A stretch of 38,277 bases of DNA, from positions 1-38,277 of the forward strand of contig CALUPD010000013.1 in NCBI GenBank assembly GCA_944322605.1. Reading direction: 5' to 3'. The stretch comes from an uncultured Bacteroidales bacterium. Lineage in GTDB: Bacteria > Bacteroidota > Bacteroidia > Bacteroidales > UBA932. A program made the position numbers and the translations under genes. The notes below the pieces were generated by a model. It saw only the letters and a program-made list of their open reading frames with translations. It searched no databases and was not told the origin of the DNA. Within the stretch, counting starts at the first letter, position 1. Each line of letters opens with the position of its first letter. Positions 1-9,484 of this stretch are shown piece after piece.

Positions 1-103
1 TTTTATTCAAAATCAAATCTAAATAAATTTATTTTCCGTAAACGGCTCTGCAAAGCCATTGAAGAAGCATTCATTGTTTCAATTGCATCCCCGTTCCATA
101 ATG

Positions 104-128
104 TTCCGCCTCTTCCCGAGAGGCGGAA
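104..128 (+). terminator. Perfect hairpin upstream of first lipoprotein gene
   Basis: TTCCGCCTCT (104-113) and AGAGGCGGAA (119-128) form a perfect 10-bp stem with a 5-nt loop. The stem is followed by an AT-rich stretch without a real T-run. It may end a gene lying left of the window, or it may sit in the 5' leader of the lipoprotein gene that starts 33 nt further on. No TAnnTTTG promoter box was seen in positions 1-161, and no gene is supported there. Confidence 0.45.
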
Positions 129-161
129 TAAACTTATTTATTAATCAAAAAACCTATTGTA

Positions 162-2411
162 ATGAAAACTTCATTCTCCAAGGCGATATTATTCCTCGCA
201 ATCGGGATAATATCCTTAACTTCCTGCAAGCAGGAGGATCCTGCAAAAGAAGCAACGATTTCCTTAAAAGTCACATCGGCGACATCTGAAAGCATCGCAT
301 TCGAAATCACTACAGAAAATGCCAAAACATTCTCCTATGCCGTAGGAAAGACATCTGAAATTTCCGCTGCCGAGTACAAAACACAGGACGCAGACAACGG
401 CAATCCCGTAAAATTAGAAACAACAGGGCTTCAAGCCAATACAGAATACACCATCAAGGCATTCGCCACCAACACTGAAGGAAAGAACACGAATGAAGTC
501 GCACAAACGGCGACCACAAGCGAAAGCGCAAGCATAAGAATCGAAATACTCGAAAAAACATCCCATTCGGTAAAATTCAAGCTGACTCCTCTGAATGCAA
601 TCCGCTACGCCTACACGATAGTCGAAACATCATCCGAAATAGAAACCGTCCCCCTTGACAAAATAATAGACCAGGACTCGGAAAGCGAATTCGAAGAAAC
701 AGGACTTAAAGAAAACACCAATTATTCGATAATAGCCGCTGCGACGAATGCCGAAGGCGAAGAATCTGAAAGAACATACATGTCGGTGCTGACGGAAATA
801 GAGCCCGTGATAACGATATCGGAAATACAGCCGTCATTCAACCAGGCCATAGTAAGCCTATATTCGGACAATGCCTCAGGATACGGCTACGCGGCTGTTG
901 AAAAGGGAAAGGAAATGCCGCAGCGGAGTTCTTTCAAGACCGGAACCATAACCGAAGGCTCGGCTTCGTTCATAATCCAGTCCCTTGCCCCGCAAACGGA
1001 CTACACCCTTTACATCTACGGAATAAATGCAAAAGGCTATGAAGGCGAAATAAGCGCCGAAGAATTCACGACGATGGAAGAACCTGAAGAAAAGGCATTC
1101 GACGTGCAGATAGAAAACCTATGCAGCACGGATGCAGACATCGTCGTAACCATGGATAATGAAAAATACTCTAAGTTCTACTTCGTCCTCTCAAGCCGGG
1201 AAAGCCTTTACCCTTCGGATTATAACCAATGGGACTGGCAGAACATAATACACGAAGCGGGATACTGCTATCCTGCATACCGCGAATATCAGGAAAGCAC
1301 GACTATCGGGCTAAGGGAATGGATAGGAGCCGACGAATATTTCTATCCTGAATCCACTTACATAATAGGCGCGATACCAGAAAATGCCGACGGAAGCCTT
1401 GACGCGACCGCCACAATTTGGAAAGAATTCGAAATGCCAGAAGTCGAATTCGGCGAAAGCACGGCGACTGTCTCGATAGAAGAAATATCCTCGTCCTACG
1501 ACAAAATAGCATATGCCGTAAATTCAGACAGTCAAGGCATCGAATGCTACTATACCTACTACATGGAAGGCTCATATTCCGACGGCCAGCTCGACCAATA
1601 CGCCATGACGGCCCTTCAGTCTATTCCTTACGAAAGCACAGGAGAAACCTTGATCCAAGATTATCTCAGGGCAGGAATGGAATACACCGTAATCGCCATT
1701 CCTAAAGACAGCGAAGGAAAACTCGGCGCAATCGCATATCTTAACACTTCCACCAAATCCATAGATTATACCGGAAACGCCGAAGGAGAGGCCTCAGTCC
1801 TTGAAACAGGCATGAATGAAGTGAAATTCGACTGCGTGCTCGGAAACAACGCCGTTGCCATGAAATACCATTACGTCAAGGCTTCCGACTATGAAGAACA
1901 GAGTTTCCTCAGAGGCCTTCTTGTAAACAACGCTAAGGAAATAAGCTCGTCGCAGGAAGTCCTTATCGGCAACCTTGACCCGGGTGTCGAATACGTGTTC
2001 GGATTCGCCCCTATCGATGAAAACGGAATATCCGGCACACAGACGATATTGAGGCACAGCACGACCTCCTACGTATTCGACGGGAATCCTCTCGCGGACG
2101 TGGAAATCGAAATAACATCATGCATGGATTTGGGAGGAGGAATGTACTGGCCGATCCTGAATGCAACGCCTAACGAATACGTATCGAAATACTACATAGG
2201 ATTCAAAGACTCGTATTCATCAGACATGTCCTCAAGCGAATTCGTAGACCAATGCGCAAAGGGCAAATGGTTTTCATATACTGCCGTACAAACGGAAATA
2301 TCCGATTTGTTTACTGACGGAGGAAACGTGGTCATTCTCGTGCTCATGTACGACCTTGAAGGCAAGATGTGTCCTATAAAAGAAGTAAGGGTGGAAGAAA
2401 CCTGGAATTAA
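162..2411 (+). CDS. Large lipoprotein of repeated fibronectin-III-like modules
   Basis: The 749-aa product starts with a lipoprotein signal ending SLTSC, with lipidated Cys22. Acidic residues follow the cysteine (CKQEDP), as in lipoproteins that Bacteroidota export to the cell surface. The rest looks like about seven Ig/FN3-type beta-sandwich modules of roughly 90-110 residues. Each ends in a recurring pattern like GLxxNTxYTIxAxATNxEG, seen near residues 89, 181, 273, 501 and 604, with weaker copies between and at the C-terminus. No enzymatic motif is visible. A surface binding or adhesion role is an inference from the architecture. It leads a cluster of three lipoprotein genes; the next one starts 19 nt downstream, so they are probably co-transcribed. 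Confidence 0.85.
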   Translation: MKTSFSKAILFLAIGIISLTSCKQEDPAKEATISLKVTSATSESIAFEITTENAKTFSYAVGKTSEISAAEYKTQDADNGNPVKLETTGLQANTEYTIKAFATNTEGKNTNEVAQTATTSESASIRIEILEKTSHSVKFKLTPLNAIRYAYTIVETSSEIETVPLDKIIDQDSESEFEETGLKENTNYSIIAAATNAEGEESERTYMSVLTEIEPVITISEIQPSFNQAIVSLYSDNASGYGYAAVEKGKEMPQRSSFKTGTITEGSASFIIQSLAPQTDYTLYIYGINAKGYEGEISAEEFTTMEEPEEKAFDVQIENLCSTDADIVVTMDNEKYSKFYFVLSSRESLYPSDYNQWDWQNIIHEAGYCYPAYREYQESTTIGLREWIGADEYFYPESTYIIGAIPENADGSLDATATIWKEFEMPEVEFGESTATVSIEEISSSYDKIAYAVNSDSQGIECYYTYYMEGSYSDGQLDQYAMTALQSIPYESTGETLIQDYLRAGMEYTVIAIPKDSEGKLGAIAYLNTSTKSIDYTGNAEGEASVLETGMNEVKFDCVLGNNAVAMKYHYVKASDYEEQSFLRGLLVNNAKEISSSQEVLIGNLDPGVEYVFGFAPIDENGISGTQTILRHSTTSYVFDGNPLADVEIEITSCMDLGGGMYWPILNATPNEYVSKYYIGFKDSYSSDMSSSEFVDQCAKGKWFSYTAVQTEISDLFTDGGNVVILVLMYDLEGKMCPIKEVRVEETWN

Positions 2412-2430
2412 TCAGAAACTGATTTTTGTC

Positions 2431-3816
2431 ATGAAAAAACATTTATCAATACCGGTAATGGCTGCAATCGCAGCCTTGCCCTTGATTGTATCCTGCACTA
2501 AAACGGATGATGTATCCATGCTTCCCGAGATACGCATAGAAGCAATTGAATCACAAGACTCTGCCTGCATCAAGGTGCTTTTCATACCTGACGGCAATAC
2601 AGCCAGCTTCGACTACGCCATAGGTTCAGCCGAGGACCTTTCCGCATTCGCAAGCGGGGAAATGGACAATATCGAAAGGATAACCGGCAACGATGAAACG
2701 GAAATCACGTTTGACGGCCTGAATCCGAGAATGACATATTCCATCTTCGCAAAAGCTTACGCCGCAAACGGGAAAGCAGGCGGGGTATCCGCAGTCAAGG
2801 CAAACCCGCGCGATATGGGATTCACTGCGGAAACATCTTACGTGCTTGACAACAGCGCAGGATTCAGAATCGACATGTCACAGAACTATTTCGAATCCAG
2901 GTATTATCTCGGAAAGGCGGAAGACTCGTCTGCGTTCTCAAGCGGAGAAATATACGGCGAACTCCTTCCGGAAACCAACAGCAGCTACTTCGCTCATTTC
3001 TTTTCGCTCGAACCTGGAACTGAATACGTATTCTATGCAATCGGGACGGACAGGAGAGGCATGGAAAGCAATCTTATCAGGATACCCTTCACCACGCCGC
3101 AATCTTCCGAATGCCCGAATGCCAGCATAGACGCCGACATCGACATTTACAATGAAACCTATATAATCAGCCCTAATTCCGAATGCGGAAGCATAACTGC
3201 GTTCGTAGCCCCATCCGTCACCATAACAAGAGATTATTTCGGCACAAGCAACGACATATGCTCCACTCTTCTGCTATGGGGCTCGGTAGGCTGGCAAGGC
3301 GCAAGGACCGAGACAGGCAAAACTTTAGAATACACCTATCTGACACCAGACATGCTTGCAGGCGAAAGCATGGATCTCTACATAGCGTTCACGGACAAGG
3401 ACGGAAATCCGGCAGGCGTGAAAAAATATTCGTACACTACCCCGGAAACCGACGGATCCCTCGAAAGGCCTTCGCCGGTCGACGTTGAAGTCACCAACAT
3501 ATCGACCGCCGGAGCCGTATATAATTTCAGCGCGGATGAAACGGTCTTCGGATATTTTTACGACACTGTAGACGCCGAATGGTACGATGCCCTCGACATG
3601 TCCGGCCAAAGGGAATATTTCCTCGAAAATACATTCTACTCCAATTTCGTGGAAGGGACAGGATATTTCCACTACGGCAACGGAGACTTTCTCTGGGTCG
3701 AGACAACAGGAAAATCCATGCATAAATATTATGCGACCGCCATTCCGATAAACAGCAACGGCCCGATAGCCGAAGGCTGGGGCGAAACGACCATGATCTC
3801 CTATGTAACATTATAA
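2431..3816 (+). CDS. Lipoprotein with FN3-like modules, paralogue-like neighbour
   Basis: The 461-aa protein has a lipoprotein signal ending LIVSC (Cys22), followed by TKTDD, an acidic stretch compatible with surface export. About four modules repeat the hydrophobic beta-strand pattern of the preceding gene, for example GLNPRMTYSIFAKAYAANGK and SLEPGTEYVFYAIGTDRRG, each ending in a YxxxAxxxxxxG motif. The shared module type and 19-nt spacing suggest descent by duplication with divergence and joint expression. No catalytic residues are recognisable. It may be a second subunit of a surface complex or an independent adhesin; the sequence does not decide between these. Confidence 0.82.
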   Translation: MKKHLSIPVMAAIAALPLIVSCTKTDDVSMLPEIRIEAIESQDSACIKVLFIPDGNTASFDYAIGSAEDLSAFASGEMDNIERITGNDETEITFDGLNPRMTYSIFAKAYAANGKAGGVSAVKANPRDMGFTAETSYVLDNSAGFRIDMSQNYFESRYYLGKAEDSSAFSSGEIYGELLPETNSSYFAHFFSLEPGTEYVFYAIGTDRRGMESNLIRIPFTTPQSSECPNASIDADIDIYNETYIISPNSECGSITAFVAPSVTITRDYFGTSNDICSTLLLWGSVGWQGARTETGKTLEYTYLTPDMLAGESMDLYIAFTDKDGNPAGVKKYSYTTPETDGSLERPSPVDVEVTNISTAGAVYNFSADETVFGYFYDTVDAEWYDALDMSGQREYFLENTFYSNFVEGTGYFHYGNGDFLWVETTGKSMHKYYATAIPINSNGPIAEGWGETTMISYVTL

Positions 3817-3913
3817 GTCTCCGCACGGAAACCCGGCCGCCCCATAAAACTGGCGGCATGCTATAGCGGTTCCGGCACAGCATTTATTCAACTATGGATC
3901 AAAAAACAATGAA

Positions 3914-5347
3914 ATGGAAAAAGCCATGATACATAAAAACGCATCCGGACATGCTCTCCGGAAAATAACAGCGGGAAGGATTGCCGCCTGCGCAGCCCTG
4001 TTTTCGCTTATGATGATATCCGTTTCCTGTACCGAAAGCCGGGAGCAGGAATTCATCAACCTGTCCGTCAACGAATACACTTTCGATCATACGGGCAATG
4101 AAATCCTGATGGTAAAAGTTACGACCAATGCCGGAGAATGGGAAGCCGAAACCGCGGATTCTTTCATAACCATTGAAAGGCACGGAAAAGACTCCCTTGA
4201 AGTAACGGCAAAGCCTAACGATTCCAACAACAGCCTGCACGGGCAAATCGTTTTCAGAGCCGGCAATGTAGAAAACGAACTCCGGATCGAACAGATGCCT
4301 GCCAGGTTCAAGGGAACGTTCATGGACCTTCCCGTCACCAGCATAGGTACGTTCTCAAGAAACGGAAGATACTATGCATACGTAAATACGCGGCTCAAAG
4401 ATGACGGGACATACGACGACATCGTTGTAATTATGGATTTCGAAACAGGAGAAACATCCTCATTCGATCCGCCGGTATGCGATGGAGGCGAAGGAATATA
4501 TGACAGTGCGGCTGCAATAAGCGATGACGGCAGATCCATGATACTTGAACATAGAGGAAACTCGCTTTCACAACTTATAGTCGATGGAGAAAAAGTAAAA
4601 CTCGGCTGCAGAACAGGCTATTACTCTCCTTATATCGCAAATTTTTCCGCCGACGGCAGCGTTGTCGTAGGTTCATGCAAAAGAGAAGGAGACCCTAATC
4701 GGAGCGAGATACCGTGCAAATGGGTAAACGGAGAACATATCATATTGGAAATGCCAGAAACGGATGCCCTGGGAATAGAACTTTACAACGGAGTATATCT
4801 TAGAGGGTGCTCTGATGACGGATCGGTAATATTCGGTTCCGAATGGTCGACTTTCGGCCTCGTCTACTATAAGGACGATGTCATGTACAACATCGGAATA
4901 GACAATTGCGAACTGGATACGGACGGTTCGATAGAATCACTGATCTATATGAAAGCATCACGTAACAATATCAGTCCGGACGGCAAATATATAACGACAA
5001 CTTATAGAAAAGGGGGAATTGTCTATCCGGTACTTATAAATACGGTCACAAACACTTTCAAATACATGGAATCCGCTCCGGATTGCGGAGGATGCGCCGT
5101 TACAGACGAGGGACTGGTATTTTGCGCAACGCCTGCGACATTGGCATCTTCAGGAACGGTAATAGATTTCAATACAGGCGATATCATGACTGTAGAAGAA
5201 TGGTTCTTATCCGAAAAAGGCATTATCCTGTCGAATTCAAGGTGGGTAGACCAGATAAGCACCGACGGAAAATTGTTCGGAGGCAGAAAATTCCAGTCCA
5301 ATAATGCAGGTATACAATATCCGTATTGGTTCATACGAATAGAATAG
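3914..5347 (+). CDS. BACON-domain lipoprotein with S-x-DG blade repeats
   Basis: The 477-aa protein has a long N-terminus, then a hydrophobic segment ending ISVSC (Cys39). A start at Met5 is equally possible and would shorten the signal. Residues of about 43-125 match a BACON domain, a Bacteroidota beta-sandwich thought to bind carbohydrate or mucin (INLSVNEYTF, then a strand ending LRIEQMP). The C-terminal 330 residues carry repeated short motifs: SDDGRSM, SADGSVVVGS, SDDGSVIFGS, SPDGKYI and STDGKLFGG. These look like beta-propeller blades related to HAF or TolB repeats. It lies 97 nt behind the FN3-type lipoproteins and ends the cluster before a strong terminator. The ligand is unknown. Confidence 0.8.
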   Translation: MEKAMIHKNASGHALRKITAGRIAACAALFSLMMISVSCTESREQEFINLSVNEYTFDHTGNEILMVKVTTNAGEWEAETADSFITIERHGKDSLEVTAKPNDSNNSLHGQIVFRAGNVENELRIEQMPARFKGTFMDLPVTSIGTFSRNGRYYAYVNTRLKDDGTYDDIVVIMDFETGETSSFDPPVCDGGEGIYDSAAAISDDGRSMILEHRGNSLSQLIVDGEKVKLGCRTGYYSPYIANFSADGSVVVGSCKREGDPNRSEIPCKWVNGEHIILEMPETDALGIELYNGVYLRGCSDDGSVIFGSEWSTFGLVYYKDDVMYNIGIDNCELDTDGSIESLIYMKASRNNISPDGKYITTTYRKGGIVYPVLINTVTNTFKYMESAPDCGGCAVTDEGLVFCATPATLASSGTVIDFNTGDIMTVEEWFLSEKGIILSNSRWVDQISTDGKLFGGRKFQSNNAGIQYPYWFIRIE

Positions 5348-5375
5348 AAAAAGCAGGATATCACGGAATCGAAAA

Positions 5376-5409
5376 GGACCCTAAAAGCCGAACATGACTT
5401 TTAGGGTCC
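5376..5409. terminator. Bidirectional intrinsic terminator between convergent genes
   Basis: GGACCCTAAAAG (5376-5387) and CTTTTAGGGTCC (5398-5409) form a perfect 12-bp stem around a 10-nt loop. It lies 28 nt past the stop of the BACON lipoprotein and 82 nt past the stop of the convergent dehydrogenase gene. An A-run precedes the stem, giving a T-run for the minus strand; the plus strand has weaker T content. Confidence 0.8.
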
Positions 5410-5491
5410 TCCTGATTTTCATTCTTTATTCGCTGTCTTCGGGTCCGTTTCCGGATACCGTATTCTGCACTGACGATAGAATACTTATCTT

Positions 5492-6781
5492 TTACAAAGA
5501 CCAGTATCTGAGCTGGCTTATGACATTCCTGTATATTCCGTAAATATCGACCACGAGCCCGTTAGGATCTATCATATTCATGAAATCGTCCTCGGTAAGC
5601 CCCATATATTCATTATGAGGGACAGCGATTACTATTGCATGGTATTTTCCTGAAGGTGCCGGAGCCAGGCTTACGCCATATCTTTCTTCAAGATCATCAG
5701 AATCCGCATACGGGTCTATCACGTCTACCGCAACCCTGTAGGATTTCAATTCGCGGACGATGTTCACGACTCTCGAATTCCTGAAATCGGACGTGTTAGG
5801 CTGGGAAGTAACGCCCATGACAAGGATTCTCGCCCTAAGCAAAGGCATATCGTAAGCAAGCAGCTTCTTTACAGTCTGCTTTGCCACATACTCGCCCATG
5901 CTGTCGTTTATATAACGCGCGGACGGAATTATATGGCTATGGTAATTAACGGCATTAGCCTTGTAAACCATGTTGTACGGACTCTTTGCAATCGTTATGC
6001 CGCCGACAAGGCCCGGTTCGCAAGGAACGAAACGCCTGTTGGTCGAAGCCGCCATCATCACATCCTGGGTATTGACGCCCAACCTGTTGAACACGATAGA
6101 ACATTCATTCATCAACGCAACGTTGACATCGCGCTGTATGTCTTCTATCAATTTTGCCGATTCCGCCGTCCTCATAGTAGGAGCCTGGTGGATTCCGGCC
6201 TCGACTACAAGTCCGTACACGTTGGATATGACGTCTATCGACTCGTTATCGCACGCCGAAACGACTTTTACGGTATTTTTCAAACTCATGACAGGATCCG
6301 AGACATCCATTCTTTCAGGCGAATAACCCACCTTGAAGTCCTTTCCGCATTTCATGCCTGTAAGCTCTTCCAGCATCGGAACGAACACTTCCTGGGTGCA
6401 GCCCGGGTAGAATGTAGATTCATATACCACATAACCGCCCTGTCTGAGATATTTGGCAACTGTCCTCGTCGCCTGCTCTACCGCCGACAAGTCAGGATTC
6501 TTATGCTTGTCTATGGATGCAGGTATATCTATTATGAAAAATTCGGCACCGGCAAGGTCGGCTTCGTTCGATGTGAAAACGATGTCTCCTTCTTCAAAGG
6601 ATTTCTTGTCCATCTTGCCTTTCGGATCGTTTTTCATATTGAGATTCTTGATAAGGAATTCATCTATGTCATACCCTATCACGGACACGTTCCTTGCAAA
6701 TTCCAATGCCAAAGGAAGCCCCACATATCCCAAACCGACAACAGCAAGTTTGGATTTCTTTGAGATTAGTCGATTGTACAT
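5492..6781 (-). CDS. Nucleotide-sugar dehydrogenase homologue lacking catalytic Cys
   Basis: The 429-aa protein belongs to the UDP-glucose/UDP-HexNAc 6-dehydrogenase family (WbpA/TviB branch). It shows an N-terminal Rossmann site GLGYVGLPLALEFA (16-29), ESTFYPG, YSPERMD and a central helix AKLIEDIQRDVNVALMNE. Family members carry the nucleophilic cysteine in GLVGGHCIGVDPYYL. Here the segment reads GLVGGITIAKSPYNM, with Thr263 in place of Cys. The C-terminal TFKENCPDxRN motif reads TSQPNTSDFRN. The frame and length are intact, so this looks like a diverged subfamily rather than decay. Normal enzymes oxidise UDP-sugars to uronic acids for capsule or O-antigen, but no glycosyltransferases are nearby. 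The chemistry is therefore uncertain. It has its own promoter. Confidence 0.85.
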   Translation of the reverse strand: MYNRLISKKSKLAVVGLGYVGLPLALEFARNVSVIGYDIDEFLIKNLNMKNDPKGKMDKKSFEEGDIVFTSNEADLAGAEFFIIDIPASIDKHKNPDLSAVEQATRTVAKYLRQGGYVVYESTFYPGCTQEVFVPMLEELTGMKCGKDFKVGYSPERMDVSDPVMSLKNTVKVVSACDNESIDVISNVYGLVVEAGIHQAPTMRTAESAKLIEDIQRDVNVALMNECSIVFNRLGVNTQDVMMAASTNRRFVPCEPGLVGGITIAKSPYNMVYKANAVNYHSHIIPSARYINDSMGEYVAKQTVKKLLAYDMPLLRARILVMGVTSQPNTSDFRNSRVVNIVRELKSYRVAVDVIDPYADSDDLEERYGVSLAPAPSGKYHAIVIAVPHNEYMGLTEDDFMNMIDPNGLVVDIYGIYRNVISQLRYWSL

Positions 6782-6807
6782 ATTCAGTATTATTCTTGAT
6801 TCCGTAT

Positions 6808-6838
6808 CAAAGTTAATAATAAACTGTATTCAATCAAA
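6808..6838 (-). promoter_or_regulatory. Bacteroidota-type promoter for the dehydrogenase homologue
   Basis: On the minus strand a TAACTTTG -7 box (6808-6815) lies 19 nt from a TTTG -33 box (6835-6838). This matches the known Bacteroidota consensus TTTG-N19-21-TAnnTTTG. The box ends 26 nt before the start codon. It sits between batE and this gene, so the dehydrogenase need not depend on Bat operon transcription. Confidence 0.75.
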
Positions 6839-6864
6839 ATTATTTGACGGCACGGGGCGATTTT

Positions 6865-7638
6865 CTATATGATTTCCATGTCAGAACCTTTGATCCAACC
6901 CTGCCGCCCGTCCGAGAGCGATATTTTCTTCCATGACGACAAATCCTCGAGGACCTCGACTTTCGTGCCTTCGTGAAGTATGAGCAGGCTCTTTCCGCTG
7001 TCGTCCGGAGAGCCTTTCACGGAAGTCACCGGAGCCATGATTATAGCCGACTTGTTATTTTCATATTCCGATTTCTGGACATATGAAAAAGCAGCCGACA
7101 ATATCATGAAAAGGCAGCAAAAGGCCGCCACGAAAAACGAAGCCTTCCTCAGCCCGTAGCTCCTGCCGTAGAAATAAAGCAGCACGAAAGCTGCGGCAGC
7201 GACAAGAAAACACAGGGATATGCCCGCCCAGGCATTGGAAGAGAGGGAATAGATGAAGTTCCTTCCCCATGTGTACAAAATGAATTCGGGGACAGGCTCG
7301 ATCCTGTCCACCGTATATTCGCGGGCCATGTCCAGGTTATTCGAAGCATCGTCGTCCGACGGGTCGAGGACAAGAGCCCTTTCGTAGTATAGAATCGCCT
7401 TGGCATACTGGCCCGTCTTGAAAAACGAGTTTCCTATATTATAATACAATGATTCGGAAATATATCCGTCTTTTTCTATGGAAAGATAGGTTTCGAGGGC
7501 CTTTTCATATTCCCCTTTCTTATACAATTCCCCTGCATTGTCGAACGCCTGCCTGTTCTCGTCCAATGTAGCGGCATAGGAAGCCGATGAAAGGAACAGT
7601 GCCGCAATCAGGCAGAATATTTTTATCCTATTGTTCAT
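6865..7638 (-). CDS. batE: BatE: TPR and SH3 membrane protein of the Bat operon
   Basis: The 257-aa protein has a signal peptide (1-22), two or three TPR units (about 27-110, including YYNIGNSFFKTGQYAKAILY), and two transmembrane helices near 136-157 and 165-187. A C-terminal bacterial SH3 domain follows (198-257, ending GRQGWIKGSDMEII). This order matches BatE in Bacteroidales. It is the last of eight genes, 14 nt after batD. Bat proteins form an envelope complex linked to oxygen tolerance in Bacteroides fragilis; the molecular role of BatE is not known. No terminator is visible after it. Confidence 0.88.
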   Translation of the reverse strand: MNNRIKIFCLIAALFLSSASYAATLDENRQAFDNAGELYKKGEYEKALETYLSIEKDGYISESLYYNIGNSFFKTGQYAKAILYYERALVLDPSDDDASNNLDMAREYTVDRIEPVPEFILYTWGRNFIYSLSSNAWAGISLCFLVAAAAFVLLYFYGRSYGLRKASFFVAAFCCLFMILSAAFSYVQKSEYENNKSAIIMAPVTSVKGSPDDSGKSLLILHEGTKVEVLEDLSSWKKISLSDGRQGWIKGSDMEII

Positions 7639-7652
7639 AACAAGCTCTTTTT

Positions 7653-9452
7653 TTAAAGTTTTTCTTCAAGATAAAGGATCATGTCGACCGCTTCTTCATA
7701 ATGTTTGCCCATGTCTTCATATGACGGTTCGGGAGCATACCTTGCATAATCGCAGGCGTCAAGCAGGGCGATGAATCTGCCTGCCGTTTCTTCCGGCACA
7801 CCCTTATCCGCAAGCCTTGAACGTATTCCGTCCTTGCTCATTTCCGAATAAGGGATGTGAAGCTTGTCGGCGGCATATCCTGTCAAAGCCATTGAAAGCT
7901 CTTCATAGAACGGAGAATACAGCTTCTGGTCAATATAGCCTTTCGCTTTCGCAAGCCTTGTCCTTGCCACTTTGCGCGCCTTTCTTGAACGTTTCCTGTC
8001 AATGTCGTTCATGTTCTTCACCACTTTGGACAGAACAAAATGCAAAACAGCCGCAGCGGCCACCGCAATCGCAACGATTATCCAATATAAAGGACTGAAT
8101 ATAAGAAAATCCATTCCCTTGCCCAAACCGGACTGCCCCACATGGATGTACCTTATATCCTCTCCGAGGACCTTCACGGCCTGCTTGCCCGTAGCAGCGG
8201 ATGAAACCGCATTGGCAGAAACAGGGCTGCCGACGCTTCCGGCCGCCGGGCCTTCGACATGGAAACTTATCGGCTCAGAATGCAATGTCTTGTACTTGCG
8301 TTCCCCTATATCGTAATATGAAAACTCCACAGGCTGGATCACGTAATCCCCGGGGACTCTCGGTATGAAAGGATATTCGAACAGCTTGCTTCCCTGCGTG
8401 CCGCCGGAATTGCTGCTAGTCCTGTCTTCAGTCTTGACATCATAAACCTCGAACTCGGACGGGAATTTTATGGCAGGCGAATCTATCAGGTTGACGTTGC
8501 CTCTTCCAGAGACAGAAATTATGACGGACGACGCCTCGTGCAGCCTCAAAGTGTCGCTGTCGTAATTGACCGACAGGCTGAATTTCCCTACCCCGCCTGC
8601 AAATGAAGCCGGAGGATTGTCCGGCAACGCGGACACATGCACGGTCTTGCGATCGGTCACTATCCTCTTTCTTATCGTCCTGTAATTATCGAAGAAATCG
8701 TCGAAAAAAGAATTCCCGGAACTCTGCTCCCTTACCTGTATCTCTATTATCGCAGCTGCCGGGTCTATCTCTATGTCCCCCTCCTGCTGAGGAAGCAGCA
8801 TGTATTTTCTCAACAGGGCCACGTCGTATATGCGGCCGTTATAGTTCCTGCGTTCGAAATTGATGCTTTGCGGAGCTTCTATCTCCTGGCTCCAGAAACC
8901 GTTGAAAGTAGGGAATTTTATATCATTCAAGCCTGATATTACAGACCTTGTGTACAATTCCAGGGTAGCCGTCACAGGCTCTCCCTTCACCGCCCTTGTC
9001 TTGTCCAAGGTCAGCTTCAAAAAAACATCGCTCTCCGAAGCCTCGCTTCCGACTGCCGCTGACGGCTGGTTGTCTTTCACCACTTCGATGGAAACAGGAG
9101 AAGACTTGTATTCCTTTTTGCCGGCGATGACGGAAGCAGGAGGAATTATGAACGTGCCCTCCTCGGTTGCCGCCAAAGTGAACGTATACCTGACATTATA
9201 CGACGACTCCCTTTTCCCGTTTATTATCCTCACGCTCCTCGATGTGGATGACAATGGTCCTGCAAGAACATCGAACGATGAAAATTCAGGAGATATGAAA
9301 TCATCGACATTGCGGTCCGTAGTATAGACCACGTTGAACGGTTCTCCGAGCGCGACCACGTTAGGAGCCTCGACCTCAAGCACTGCCTGCGCATTCGCCG
9401 CAAAAGCCCCGAGAACGAGAGCCATGATTAACGACACCAATCTGTATTTCAT
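7653..9452 (-). CDS. batD: BatD oxygen-tolerance family protein
   Basis: The 599-aa protein has a signal peptide (1-22, ending ANAQ). Several Ig-like beta domains fill residues 25-400, including VTATLELYTR and the FPTFNGFW segment typical of BatD. A single transmembrane helix lies at about 454-477, followed by a cytoplasmic helical tail of 120 residues. The large periplasmic part and single anchor fit BatD, proposed to act with the BatA/BatB von Willebrand A proteins. It sits 32 nt after batC and 14 nt before batE. An FFDDFFDNYR acidic/aromatic stretch near 249-258 is also common in this family. Confidence 0.92.
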   Translation of the reverse strand: MKYRLVSLIMALVLGAFAANAQAVLEVEAPNVVALGEPFNVVYTTDRNVDDFISPEFSSFDVLAGPLSSTSRSVRIINGKRESSYNVRYTFTLAATEEGTFIIPPASVIAGKKEYKSSPVSIEVVKDNQPSAAVGSEASESDVFLKLTLDKTRAVKGEPVTATLELYTRSVISGLNDIKFPTFNGFWSQEIEAPQSINFERRNYNGRIYDVALLRKYMLLPQQEGDIEIDPAAAIIEIQVREQSSGNSFFDDFFDNYRTIRKRIVTDRKTVHVSALPDNPPASFAGGVGKFSLSVNYDSDTLRLHEASSVIISVSGRGNVNLIDSPAIKFPSEFEVYDVKTEDRTSSNSGGTQGSKLFEYPFIPRVPGDYVIQPVEFSYYDIGERKYKTLHSEPISFHVEGPAAGSVGSPVSANAVSSAATGKQAVKVLGEDIRYIHVGQSGLGKGMDFLIFSPLYWIIVAIAVAAAAVLHFVLSKVVKNMNDIDRKRSRKARKVARTRLAKAKGYIDQKLYSPFYEELSMALTGYAADKLHIPYSEMSKDGIRSRLADKGVPEETAGRFIALLDACDYARYAPEPSYEDMGKHYEEAVDMILYLEEKL

Positions 9453-9484
9453 ATACTATGATTTTATTTCAACTTATTACCCTC

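Noticed and set aside
3836..3857. Hairpin GCCGCC/GGCGGC between the second and third lipoprotein genes
   Set aside because: A 6-bp stem with a 10-nt loop and no T-run is too weak to call a terminator.
5933..6763. 276-codon plus-strand frame
   Set aside because: It is the shadow of the dehydrogenase homologue on the opposite strand, without motif or promoter.
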